The notes under the pieces are model-generated. The model saw only the letters and a list, made by a program, of their open reading frames with translations. It did no database searches and had not been told where the DNA came from. This document shows positions 1-5,385 of a stretch of 9,317 bases of DNA, one piece after another. The position numbers and the translations under genes are program-made. Where the stretch lies: NCBI GenBank assembly GCA_016210935.1, contig JACQTH010000522.1, positions 1-9,317 of the forward strand. The letters are read 5' to 3'. Within the stretch, counting starts at the first letter, position 1. Each line of letters starts with the position of its first letter. Source of the stretch: Acidobacteriota bacterium (GTDB lineage Bacteria > Acidobacteriota > Vicinamibacteria > Vicinamibacterales > JACQTH01).

Positions 1-492
1 GATCTGGATCGCGCGGCGCGTCTCGTCGCGCAGCACGCCGTCGATCCAACGCTTCCCGGCCTCGAGGAGATTATCGACGCGCTGACGAAAGCCACCTTCG
101 ACGCAGTCGCCTCGACGGCGTACGAAGCGGAGGTCCGGCGCGCGGAAGAACGGGTCCTCGTCGATCGCCTCACCTGGGTCGCCACGGCCTCGCCGAACGC
201 ACAGGTGCGCGCGATCGCGACGCACCGGCTGTCGCGGCTCGCCGCGCGGGCCCGAGCCGGCGCCGGAAAGTCCGAAGCCGATCAAGCGCATCTCGCGCTG
301 ATGGCGGCCGACATCAGGCGGTTCCTCGAGCGGCCGCTCGACCTCCAGCGACCGGTTCCGGTGCCGCCCCCCGACGCGCCTCCCGGGGCGCCCATCGGAG
401 ACGAGGGCATGCACTGGCTGGCACGACCCCCGTACTCACGCTTCCTCGAGTCGGCCGACGCGTGGTGGTGCAACTGGCCGGTGATGGATTGA
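1..492 (+). CDS. C-terminal fragment of a probable zinc-dependent metalloprotease (DUF4953/DUF5117-like)
   Basis: The frame is open from the first base to the TGA at 490-492, giving about 163 residues with no start in the window, so this is the 3' end of a larger gene. The visible part is mostly helical and charged. It includes YEAEVRRAEERVLVDRLTWV, then PNAQVRAIATHRLSRLA, then ALMAADIRRFLERP, a proline-rich linker, and PPGAPIGDEGMHWL near the end. From memory of the family, this order (helical 'VLVDRL..LA', 'VRAIA...L', 'DI.RFLERP', 'PPGAPIG') resembles the C-terminus of large exported zinc-dependent proteases common in Acidobacteriota and Bacteroidota. Their HExxH zinc site lies far upstream and is not in this window, so catalytic function cannot be confirmed. 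A strong GC hairpin starts 28 bases after the stop. The assignment rests on recognition of a tail only. That the frame is coding is much surer than its name. Confidence 0.6.
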   Translation, partial: DLDRAARLVAQHAVDPTLPGLEEIIDALTKATFDAVASTAYEAEVRRAEERVLVDRLTWVATASPNAQVRAIATHRLSRLAARARAGAGKSEADQAHLALMAADIRRFLERPLDLQRPVPVPPPDAPPGAPIGDEGMHWLARPPYSRFLESADAWWCNWPVMD

Positions 493-500
493 GAGTCTGT

Positions 501-537
501 CGAGCGACCGAGCCGGAATCCGGGGCCTCGGCCCCGG
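501..537 (+). repeat. Left copy of a 36-37 bp inverted repeat, containing a GC hairpin
   Basis: The outer 16 bases (501-516, cgagcgaccgagccgg) match 845-860 perfectly in inverse orientation. After a 3-base spacer comes a near-perfect palindrome (520-537) with 8-bp arms, ccggggcc and ggccccgg, around TC. The hairpin lies 28 bases after the upstream stop codon and could also end transcription of that gene, but no T-tract follows. Confidence 0.75.
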
Positions 538-612
538 TCCGCGTCGTGCGCCAGCGGTGCGCCTGGAGGCGGACTCCAAATTTCCACGGAGCCGGAACCG
601 GAATAGTGGAGA

Positions 613-626
613 CCGGCTTCAGCCGG
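613..626. terminator. Small hairpin downstream of the zinc-finger gene
   Basis: The sequence ccggcttcagccgg is a palindrome that can fold as a 5-bp stem with a 4-base loop. It lies 12 bases beyond the stop codon of the minus-strand gene ending at 638. No T-run follows on that strand, so terminator function is only a possibility. It could instead be part of a dispersed repeat. Confidence 0.3.
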
Positions 627-637
627 ACCTGGGCCGA

Positions 638-808
638 TTACGAGGACCCGGTGGAGGTGCCGGCGGCCCTCAGCTTCAGCTCGATTTCGCCCCGCCGGAT
701 GGCGCACCATTCCTTGTGTTCGGCCACGGGCATGCCGCATTCCATGCAGACGCGAATCCGCTGTTTCGGTGGGTCGTTCTTCCCCAGTAGTCGCTTCAAG
801 AAAGACAT
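638..808 (-). CDS. Small zinc-finger/zinc-ribbon-like protein, 56 aa
   Basis: On the minus strand an ATG at 808-806 opens a 56-codon frame ending in TAA (640-638). The protein begins MSFLKRLLGKNDPPKQ and carries four potential zinc ligands in the order C21-x2-C24-x6-H31-x3-C35 (CMEC, then AEHKEWC), followed by a charged helix-like stretch (RRGEIELKLRAA). The start is supported by a strong Shine-Dalgarno sequence, GAGGAGG (822-816), 7 bases before the ATG. Compact ligand spacing, a basic amphipathic N-terminus and this RBS argue for a real gene despite its size. Zinc binding is inferred from the ligand pattern and no specific family is claimed. It could be a small nucleic-acid-binding protein or an accessory to another protein. 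It lies between inverted repeats and converges with the gene ending at 492. Longer frames overlapping this region lack such motifs. Confidence 0.7.
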   Translation of the reverse strand: MSFLKRLLGKNDPPKQRIRVCMECGMPVAEHKEWCAIRRGEIELKLRAAGTSTGSS

Positions 809-815
809 GCCGCAG

Positions 816-822
816 CCTCCTC
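816..822 (-). promoter_or_regulatory. Shine-Dalgarno sequence of the small zinc-finger gene
   Basis: Read on the minus strand this is GAGGAGG, 7 bases before the ATG at 808. The GC hairpin at 825-841 lies immediately upstream of it. It is the main evidence, with the cysteine motif, that the short frame is translated. Confidence 0.7.
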
Positions 823-824
823 AA

Positions 825-860
825 CCGGGGCTCCGCCCCGGACCCCGGCTCGGTCGCTCG
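825..860 (-). repeat. Right copy of the 36-37 bp inverted repeat, containing a GC hairpin
   Basis: Positions 845-860 are the exact reverse complement of 501-516. Inside lies the hairpin ccggggc-tcc-gccccgg (825-841), a perfect 7-bp stem with a 3-base loop, placed as in the left copy. For the minus-strand gene this hairpin would sit in the leader, two bases upstream of the Shine-Dalgarno sequence. Confidence 0.75.
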
Positions 861-1019
861 CGGGGCCCGCGCATCCGCGCAGTTGTCGCAAGTTCGAGCC
901 GGTTCTCGGCACGGCTCGACGCCCCGCTCCGCTCCCTCGCAGGCGCGCGTTGCGCGCCTTGTCTACCCAGCTTATTACGTTTGACGTAGGGAACCGGTTC
1001 CGGGTTGGGATCAATGAGT
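861..1019. other. Palindrome-rich intergenic region between divergent small gene and lysC
   Basis: No convincing coding frame is seen. It holds an inverted repeat cgagccg (895-901)/cggctcg (912-918), an 8-bp-stem hairpin aggcgcgc (941-948)/gcgcgcct (952-959), and two small palindromes just before lysC. The divergent promoters of the zinc-finger gene and lysC should lie here, but I cannot place a confident -35/-10 pair. No lysine riboswitch core is recognisable. Confidence 0.5.
976..1001. promoter_or_regulatory. Two adjacent palindromes upstream of lysC, possible operator
   Basis: The first is tacgt-ttg-acgta (976-988), a 5-bp inverted repeat with a 3-base centre. The second is the perfect 12-bp palindrome ggaaccggttcc (990-1001). 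They are separated by one base and end 18 bases before the chosen lysC start. The symmetry is seen directly. An operator role is inference. Confidence 0.35.
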
Positions 1020-2222
1020 ATGCCCTCTATTGTCGTTCAGAAATACGGGGGGACCAGCGTCGCCGACATCCATAAGCTCCGGCGCGTGGCCGAGCGGGTC
1101 ATGGAGACCCGCGCGCAGGGCCACGACCTCGTCGTGGTCGTGTCCGCCATGGGGGACACGACCGACGAGCTGCTCGCGATGGCCAGGCAGGTCTCGCCCA
1201 ATCCCGACCGCCGTGAGCTCGACATGCTGCTCTCGGCGGGGGAACGGATCTCGATGGCGCTGCTGTCGATGGCGATTCGGGAGCTGGGCGGCGATGCTAT
1301 CAGCTTCACGGGCAGCCAGTCGGGCATCATTACAAACGATCGCCATGTCGATGCCCGCATCATCGAGGTGCGGCCGTTCAGGATTCAGGACGAGCTCTCG
1401 CGCGGCAAGATCGTCGTGGTCGCCGGCTACCAGGGCGTCTCCTACAAGAAGGAGGTCACCACGCTCGGGCGCGGGGGGAGCGACACGACGGCCGTCGCGC
1501 TGGCGGCGGCGTTGAACGCGGAATATTGCGAAATCTGCTCGGACGTCGATGGCGTCTACTCGGCAGACCCGCGCGTGGTACCTGACGCGCGACGGATAGG
1601 GACGCTCTCGTACGAAGAGACACAGGAGATGGCCGAGGCTGGCGCGAGGGTCCTCAACGCGCAGGCCGTTGAGTTTGCGAAGCAGAAGGGGATCGCGATT
1701 TACGCGCGTGCGACGGCCAGCCCGCTTCCCGGCGTGGACCCCGCCTCTGATGGAACCGTCGTGCGACGCGACGCACCGCGCCTGCCGGGGACTGTTGTCG
1801 GCATCGCGCACGAGCGAGATCTGCTCGTCCTCGAGGCCGAGCCGCCGTTTGACGATCTGTTTCACGCCCTCGATGAGCACCACGTCGTCGGGAAACAGCT
1901 GCACGTCGGTCGGACCGTCTCGATGGTGATCTCGCGCGAGAACCTGCACGCCGAGCCCCGCGTGCGCGAGATGCTGGCTTCGCGTTTCGGCGGCCGGGCC
2001 CGCCTGGTTGACGGACTTGGGGCCGTGAGCGCGATTGGCGCGGGGATCAACGCGAGTTACGCGAACCTGCGAGCCGGAGCCGATGCGCTGAGGGGGCAGG
2101 GGATCCCGACATCCGGGCTGGCCACGTCCTCGTTTCGAATCACCTGGTTGGTGCCGCGCGAGCGGCTGGACGAGGCGGTGCGCACGCTGCATCGGCAATT
2201 CCTCGAATCTCGGCTACCATAG
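1020..2222 (+). CDS. lysC: Aspartate kinase (aspartokinase) with C-terminal ACT region
   Basis: It phosphorylates the beta-carboxyl of aspartate with ATP, the first step to lysine, threonine, methionine and diaminopimelate, in the cytoplasm. From ATG 1020 the protein has 400 residues, a normal length for a monofunctional class II enzyme. Clear signatures are KYGGTSV (8-14), VVVVSAMGDTTDEL, SAGERIS, TTLGRGGSDTTA (147-158) and SDVDGVYSADPR (174-185), all in the amino-acid kinase domain (to about 250). The last 140 residues fit two ACT domains. The second contains AIGAGI as in the family, but its continuation (NASYANLRAGADALRGQGI) departs from the usual GVA/MFEAL pattern, so inhibitor specificity is hard to predict. 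ATG 1020 gives the family-like N-terminus MPSIVVQKYGG, with GGGA-type purines 9 bases upstream. ATG 1014 and TTG 1005 are in frame and possible. No adjacent homoserine dehydrogenase is present. The DinB-type gene starts 27 bases downstream and may be cotranscribed. Confidence 0.96.
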   Translation: MPSIVVQKYGGTSVADIHKLRRVAERVMETRAQGHDLVVVVSAMGDTTDELLAMARQVSPNPDRRELDMLLSAGERISMALLSMAIRELGGDAISFTGSQSGIITNDRHVDARIIEVRPFRIQDELSRGKIVVVAGYQGVSYKKEVTTLGRGGSDTTAVALAAALNAEYCEICSDVDGVYSADPRVVPDARRIGTLSYEETQEMAEAGARVLNAQAVEFAKQKGIAIYARATASPLPGVDPASDGTVVRRDAPRLPGTVVGIAHERDLLVLEAEPPFDDLFHALDEHHVVGKQLHVGRTVSMVISRENLHAEPRVREMLASRFGGRARLVDGLGAVSAIGAGINASYANLRAGADALRGQGIPTSGLATSSFRITWLVPRERLDEAVRTLHRQFLESRLP

Positions 2223-2249
2223 CGGCTTCCGTTTGCCGAGGAGGTTTCC

Positions 2250-2762
2250 ATGTCTCTGGTCAATGCATTCGTCCAGGAACTCGAAAACGAAGCGGCCACG
2301 ACGCGCCGGGTGCTCGAGCGCGTGCCCGCCGACAAGCTCGCGTGGCGCCCGCATCCGAAATCGATGACGCTCGGGCAGCTCGCGCTGCACGTCGCCGGCG
2401 CTCCCGGCGTCACGTGTTCGTGGGCCGTCCCCGATGTGTTCGAATTCACGGGCGGCGGCGAGGGCGCGCCCCAGCCTTCGTCGACGGCAGAGATTCTCGA
2501 CGCGCACGAGAAGAGCGTCGCGTCGACGAAGGAATCGCTCGCGAAGATCGGCGATGCGGGGCTGCACGCCCCGTGGAAGGCGACCGCCGGCTCCCAGACG
2601 CTCTTTGCGATGCCGAAGGTCGCGTTCGTTCGCGCGGTCGTGATGAATCACTGGATTCACCACCGCGGTCAGCTGTCGGTCTACCTGCGGCTGCTCGATG
2701 TGCCGGTGCCGTCGATCTACGGCCCGAGCGCCGACGAGAATCCCTTCGCGGCACGCACGTGA
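2250..2762 (+). CDS. DinB-superfamily protein (four-helix-bundle, putative metal-dependent)
   Basis: This 170-residue protein has the DinB/YfiT fold pattern. An N-terminal helix is followed by ERVPADKLAWRPHPKSMT, LGQLALHVAG carrying His47, and the C-terminal VMNHWIHHRGQL with His134 and His138 (HxxxH). These three histidines form the usual divalent-metal site of the family. Family members include thiol-transferases (bacillithiol, mycothiol) and many proteins of unknown role, so no substrate is assigned. The start at ATG 2250 is supported by the strong Shine-Dalgarno GAGGAGGT (2238-2245), 4 bases upstream. The name DinB here refers to the Bacillus damage-inducible family, not to DNA polymerase IV. 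It follows lysC by 27 bases on the same strand. A 6-bp-arm hairpin (tgagcg/cgctca, 2760-2773) covers its stop codon. Confidence 0.88.
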   Translation: MSLVNAFVQELENEAATTRRVLERVPADKLAWRPHPKSMTLGQLALHVAGAPGVTCSWAVPDVFEFTGGGEGAPQPSSTAEILDAHEKSVASTKESLAKIGDAGLHAPWKATAGSQTLFAMPKVAFVRAVVMNHWIHHRGQLSVYLRLLDVPVPSIYGPSADENPFAART

Positions 2763-2929
2763 GCGAGCGCTCACCCGGCGCAGTTGCCCTCGCGTAGCGG
2801 GGCTATGGAATACAGCTTCGTGATCCAGCGAAGGCGTAGCTGTCGGTCTGAGGCCAAGCTTCGCTGGACACTGGGGAGGGAGTGTCCGTGGGCGTGGCGC
2901 TGCCGGCGCTGCCGGTATAATTCGGAATC
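2763..2929 (+). other. Non-coding region with nested, mutually exclusive hairpins
   Basis: No credible gene is visible. Three pairings stand out. The arms cttcg (2816-2820)/cgaag (2829-2833) can extend through acag (2812-2815)/ctgt (2840-2843). The arms ccagcgaag (2825-2833)/cttcgctgg (2859-2867) form a 9-bp stem. The arms ggacact (2866-2872)/agtgtcc (2881-2887) form a 7-bp stem around ggggaggg. The first two share 2829-2833 and cannot form together. They could be a terminator or attenuator after the DinB gene, or remains of a dispersed repeat. Confidence 0.45.
2916..2921 (+). promoter_or_regulatory. Candidate -10 box (TATAAT) for the PQQ dehydrogenase gene
   Basis: A perfect TATAAT stands out in a GC-rich setting, 170 bases before the start codon at 3091. 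The sequence 17-18 bases upstream is GC-rich and does not match TTGACA, so the -35 is poor or absent. If used, transcription would begin at about 2928, just at the left heptad array, placing both arrays in the 5' leader. Confidence 0.4.
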
Positions 2930-2992
2930 AGGAGGTAGGAGGTAGGAGGTAGGAGCTAGAAGCTAGGAGCTAGGAGCTAGGAGCTAGGAGCG
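2930..2992 (+). repeat. Left array of nine 7-bp repeats (aggaggt/aggagct)
   Basis: Nine uninterrupted heptads are visible: three aggaggt, then aggagct, agaagct, three more aggagct, and aggagcg. Divergence rises toward the ends. The array pairs with an oppositely oriented array at 3011-3066 across an 18-base gap (2993-3010). Confidence 0.85.
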
Positions 2993-3010
2993 TGTCATCG
3001 TCGCTTCTGC

Positions 3011-3066
3011 CTCCTAACTTCTCACTCCAAACTCCTAGCTCCTTACTCCTAGCTCCTAGCTCCTAT
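3011..3066 (-). repeat. Right, inverted array of eight 7-bp repeats (ctcctag)
   Basis: The eight heptads are ctcctaa, cttctca, ctccaaa, ctcctag, ctcctta, ctcctag, ctcctag and ctcctat. They are the reverse complement of the left array's unit, so the pair could form a long imperfect hairpin of more than 50 bp in DNA or in the leader RNA. It ends 24 bases before the start codon at 3091, just upstream of the Shine-Dalgarno GGAG (3080-3083). Confidence 0.85.
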
Positions 3067-3090
3067 TCCTCTCTTCCCTGGAGTTCTCTC

Positions 3091-5265
3091 ATGACCCGTT
3101 CCGTCTTCCGTCTGCTCCTGCCGCTGGCCGTCCTCGCCGCAGGCGTCACGTCGTTCACGCCGTCGCTCACGGGACAGTCCAGCCCCATGCCGAGCACCAA
3201 AAAGGGCGACTGGCCGATGTACGCCGCGGATCTGCGCGGCAGCCGCTACTCGCCGGTCGATCAGATCGACGCGAGCAACTTCAACAAGCTCGAAGTCGCG
3301 TGGCGCTTCAAGACCGACAATCTCGGCCCGCGGCCTGAGAACAAGCTCGAAGGGACGCCAATTGCCATCAACGGCACGCTCTATACGACGGCGGGCACAC
3401 GGCGGGCGGTGGTGGCGATCGATGGCCGGACCGGTGAGCAGAAGTGGATGTACAGCCTGGATGAGGGCCGCCGCGCGGCGGCGGCGCCGCGCCAGCTCTC
3501 CGGTCGCGGCCTCTCCTACTGGACCGACGGAAAAGGCGATGAGCGGATCGTGTTCGTGACGATAGGCTATCGCCTCGTGCAGTTGAATGCGAAGACGGGC
3601 CAGCCGGTGGCGTCGTTCGGCAAGAGCGGCATCGTCGATCTCAAGGAAGGCGTCGTGATCGGCAAGGACAAGCAGATCGACCTGGAGCTCGGCGAGATTG
3701 GGCTGCACTCCACTCCGCTGGTCGTCGGCGACCGGATCATCGTCGGATCGTCGATGGCCGAGGGTCTCGGGTATCGGTACAGCACGAATGCCAAGGGTCT
3801 GGTCCGGGCGTTCGATGCGCGCACGGGAAAGCAGATCTGGCGCTTCAACACGATTCCGTATCCGGGTGAGTTCGGCCACGAGACGTGGGAGAACGGATCA
3901 TGGGAGTGGACGGGGAATGTGGGCGTCTGGACGGAAATCACGGCCGATCCGGAGGCGGGGCTCGTCTACCTGCCCGTGGAATCGCCGACGATTGACGAGT
4001 ACGGCGGCAACAGACCGGGCAACAACCTGTTTGCCGAGAGCCTGGTCGCCGTCGACATCAAGACCGGCCAGCGCAAGTGGCACTTCCAGCTCGTGCATCA
4101 CCCGATCTGGGATCACGACATTTCCTCGGCGCCGCTCCTGATCGACGCCACGATCGACGGCAAGCCGCGCAAGCTGGTCGCGCAGCCGACGAAGCAAAGC
4201 TTCCTGTACGTCTTGGATCGCATCACCGGCCAGCCCATCTGGCCGATGCCGGAGACACCCGTGCCGCAGACGGATGTTCCGGGCGAGAAGACGTCGCCGA
4301 CACAGCCCATTCCAACCAAGCCGCCGCCTTATTCGCGAACGCATCTGACCGAAAACGATTTGATCGACTTCACGCCGCAGCTTCGCCAGCAGGCTCTCGA
4401 GAACCTGAAGCGCTATCGCTGGGAGAAGAGCCCGTTCGTGCCGCCGGTGCTTCAGAACACCACGGTGCTCGGCTCGATCAATGTCGGCAACACCGTGGGC
4501 GGCATCAACTGGCCCGGGGCGTCTTTCGATCCTGAGACGGCGATCTTCTACGGGCAGGCCAACAACTCCTCGATCTCGACGAGGTCACTCAGCCAGCAGT
4601 ACTTCGAAACGATCAAGCCGGAGAACTACGCGAAGCATCGCCGGCCGATCTGGGAGGTGGAGCCGGTCGGCCAGGGGCGGCGCGGTGAAGGCGGCGGGCG
4701 CGGCGAGGGCTTTGGCCGTGGCGGCGGCGGTCGTGGCGGCGGGGCAGAAGGCGGCGGCGGCCAGGCACCCGGAGGGTTTGGTGGACGCGGACGCGGCGCC
4801 AGTCCGCTGCTGACCGGGCTGCAGGGCCTGCCGATCGTCAAGCCGCCGTACGGTGTCCTGACGGCGATCGATCTCAATACTGGCACCATCAAGTTCAGGG
4901 TGCCGCACGGTGATACGCCGGATGCCGTTCGAGCCGCGCTCGAGAAGATCGGCATCAGCTATGCGGAAAAAACCGGACAGGGCGGAAGTGTTGGACCGAT
5001 CGTCACCAAGACGCTCGTGATTGTCGGCGATCCGCAGCTCACCGCGCCGCCCGGACGTCAACGGGGCGCCATGCTGCGCGCGTACGACAAACAGACCGGC
5101 AAGGAAGTAGGGGCGGTCTGGCTGCCGGCCCCGCAAAGCGGATCGCCAATGACGTACATGGTGAACGGCAGGCAACACATTGTCGTGGCGGTCAGCGGCG
5201 GCAACTATACCGGCGAGTACCTCTCGTTCGCGCTGCCGGAGCCGCAGCGGACAACAACGCAGTGA
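3091..5265 (+). CDS. Exported PQQ-dependent dehydrogenase (quinoprotein glucose/alcohol dehydrogenase-like)
   Basis: This is a 724-residue eight-bladed-propeller quinoprotein, expected to oxidise a sugar or alcohol in the periplasm using pyrroloquinoline quinone. The N-terminus MTRSVFRLLLPLAVLAAG is a Sec-type signal peptide. Next come DWPMYAADLRGSRYSP (40-55), RGLSYW (139-144) and repeated blade signatures of the D..TG...W type (111-119, 242-250, 322-330, 376-384). HHPIWDHD (Asp341/Asp343) corresponds to the active-site Asp region of membrane glucose dehydrogenases. There is no cysteine anywhere, so it lacks both the vicinal disulfide of alcohol dehydrogenases and a cytochrome c domain (CxxCH). 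Electrons must pass to another carrier. An unusual Gly/Arg-rich insertion occupies residues 527-570. ATG 3091 is chosen because it follows GGAG by 7 bases and opens directly into the signal peptide. An in-frame GTG at 2992 would translate the repeat array. Substrate is not predictable from sequence. Confidence 0.92.
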   Translation: MTRSVFRLLLPLAVLAAGVTSFTPSLTGQSSPMPSTKKGDWPMYAADLRGSRYSPVDQIDASNFNKLEVAWRFKTDNLGPRPENKLEGTPIAINGTLYTTAGTRRAVVAIDGRTGEQKWMYSLDEGRRAAAAPRQLSGRGLSYWTDGKGDERIVFVTIGYRLVQLNAKTGQPVASFGKSGIVDLKEGVVIGKDKQIDLELGEIGLHSTPLVVGDRIIVGSSMAEGLGYRYSTNAKGLVRAFDARTGKQIWRFNTIPYPGEFGHETWENGSWEWTGNVGVWTEITADPEAGLVYLPVESPTIDEYGGNRPGNNLFAESLVAVDIKTGQRKWHFQLVHHPIWDHDISSAPLLIDATIDGKPRKLVAQPTKQSFLYVLDRITGQPIWPMPETPVPQTDVPGEKTSPTQPIPTKPPPYSRTHLTENDLIDFTPQLRQQALENLKRYRWEKSPFVPPVLQNTTVLGSINVGNTVGGINWPGASFDPETAIFYGQANNSSISTRSLSQQYFETIKPENYAKHRRPIWEVEPVGQGRRGEGGGRGEGFGRGGGGRGGGAEGGGGQAPGGFGGRGRGASPLLTGLQGLPIVKPPYGVLTAIDLNTGTIKFRVPHGDTPDAVRAALEKIGISYAEKTGQGGSVGPIVTKTLVIVGDPQLTAPPGRQRGAMLRAYDKQTGKEVGAVWLPAPQSGSPMTYMVNGRQHIVVAVSGGNYTGEYLSFALPEPQRTTTQ

Positions 5266-5313
5266 GAATTGGTGAATTGGTGAATCAGCGAATTGGTGAG
5301 TTCGTGATTCCGA
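5266..5313 (+). repeat. Left array of 8-bp repeats (gaattggt)
   Basis: Starting on the base after the stop codon of the PQQ gene are six octads: gaattggt, gaattggt, gaatcagc, gaattggt, gagttcgt and gattccga. They decay away from the stop codon. The inverted partner is at 5337-5368, and between them a small apex hairpin forms from ctgaa (5318-5322) and ttcag (5329-5333), extended by gatg (5312-5315)/catc (5336-5339). Confidence 0.8.
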
Positions 5314-5336
5314 TGATCTGAAGGGGAATTCAGTCC

Positions 5337-5368
5337 ATCAGCTCACACACTCACCAACTCACCAATTG
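5337..5368 (-). repeat. Right, inverted array of 8-bp repeats (accaattg/accaactc)
   Basis: The octads atcagctc, acacactc, accaactc and accaattg are reverse-complement-like to the left array. The whole of 5266-5368 can fold as one imperfect stem-loop. It ends 17 bases before the next start codon and stops before the Shine-Dalgarno GGGAG (5375-5379). Confidence 0.75.
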
Positions 5369-5385
5369 CAGCCTGGGAGCTCTTC

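Larger units (their letters stand above)
501..860. mobile_element. Inverted-repeat-bounded unit of about 360 bp carrying a small zinc-finger gene (putative)
   Basis: Both ends have the same design read inward: an identical 16-bp outer block, a 3-base spacer, and a 17-18 bp GC-rich palindrome (501-537 and 860-825). The only gene inside is the minus-strand zinc-finger gene at 638-808. The repeats and their geometry are seen directly. Calling the unit mobile, like a MITE or small gene cassette, is inference. No target-site duplication is visible (bases before 501 are agagtctgt, bases after 860 are cggggcccgc) and there is no transposase. Alternatives are two independent copies of a dispersed GC-rich repeat, or a pair of terminators insulating the small gene. 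Confidence 0.3.

Noticed and set aside
520..537. Classical rho-independent terminator
   Set aside because: The stem is strong but no T-tract follows on either strand, so it is recorded as a repeat hairpin with only possible terminator activity.
282..824. 180-codon minus-strand frame overlapping the zinc-finger gene
   Set aside because: It reads through two inverted repeats and the opposite strand of the coding tail at 282-492, and shows no motif. The 56-codon frame has the strong RBS and Cys pairs.
861..1013. Lysine riboswitch or T-box before lysC
   Set aside because: No recognisable conserved core. Only generic GC hairpins are seen.
1011..2198. 395-codon minus-strand frame opposite lysC
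   Set aside because: It is a GC-rich mirror frame of an unmistakable aspartokinase, Arg/His-rich with no recognisable domain.
2892..2912. Possible sigma-54 promoter (GG-N10-GC)
   Set aside because: It lacks the TT before GC and arises from a ctgccggcg direct repeat in GC-rich sequence.
2930..3066. CRISPR array
   Set aside because: Units are 7 bp, contiguous and without spacers, and the two arrays face each other.
2992..3090. Upstream GTG start that would extend the PQQ dehydrogenase by 33 residues
   Set aside because: The extension is a translation of the heptad repeat array (Ser/Leu/Pro-rich) and lies before a proper signal peptide. ATG 3091 has a well-spaced GGAG.
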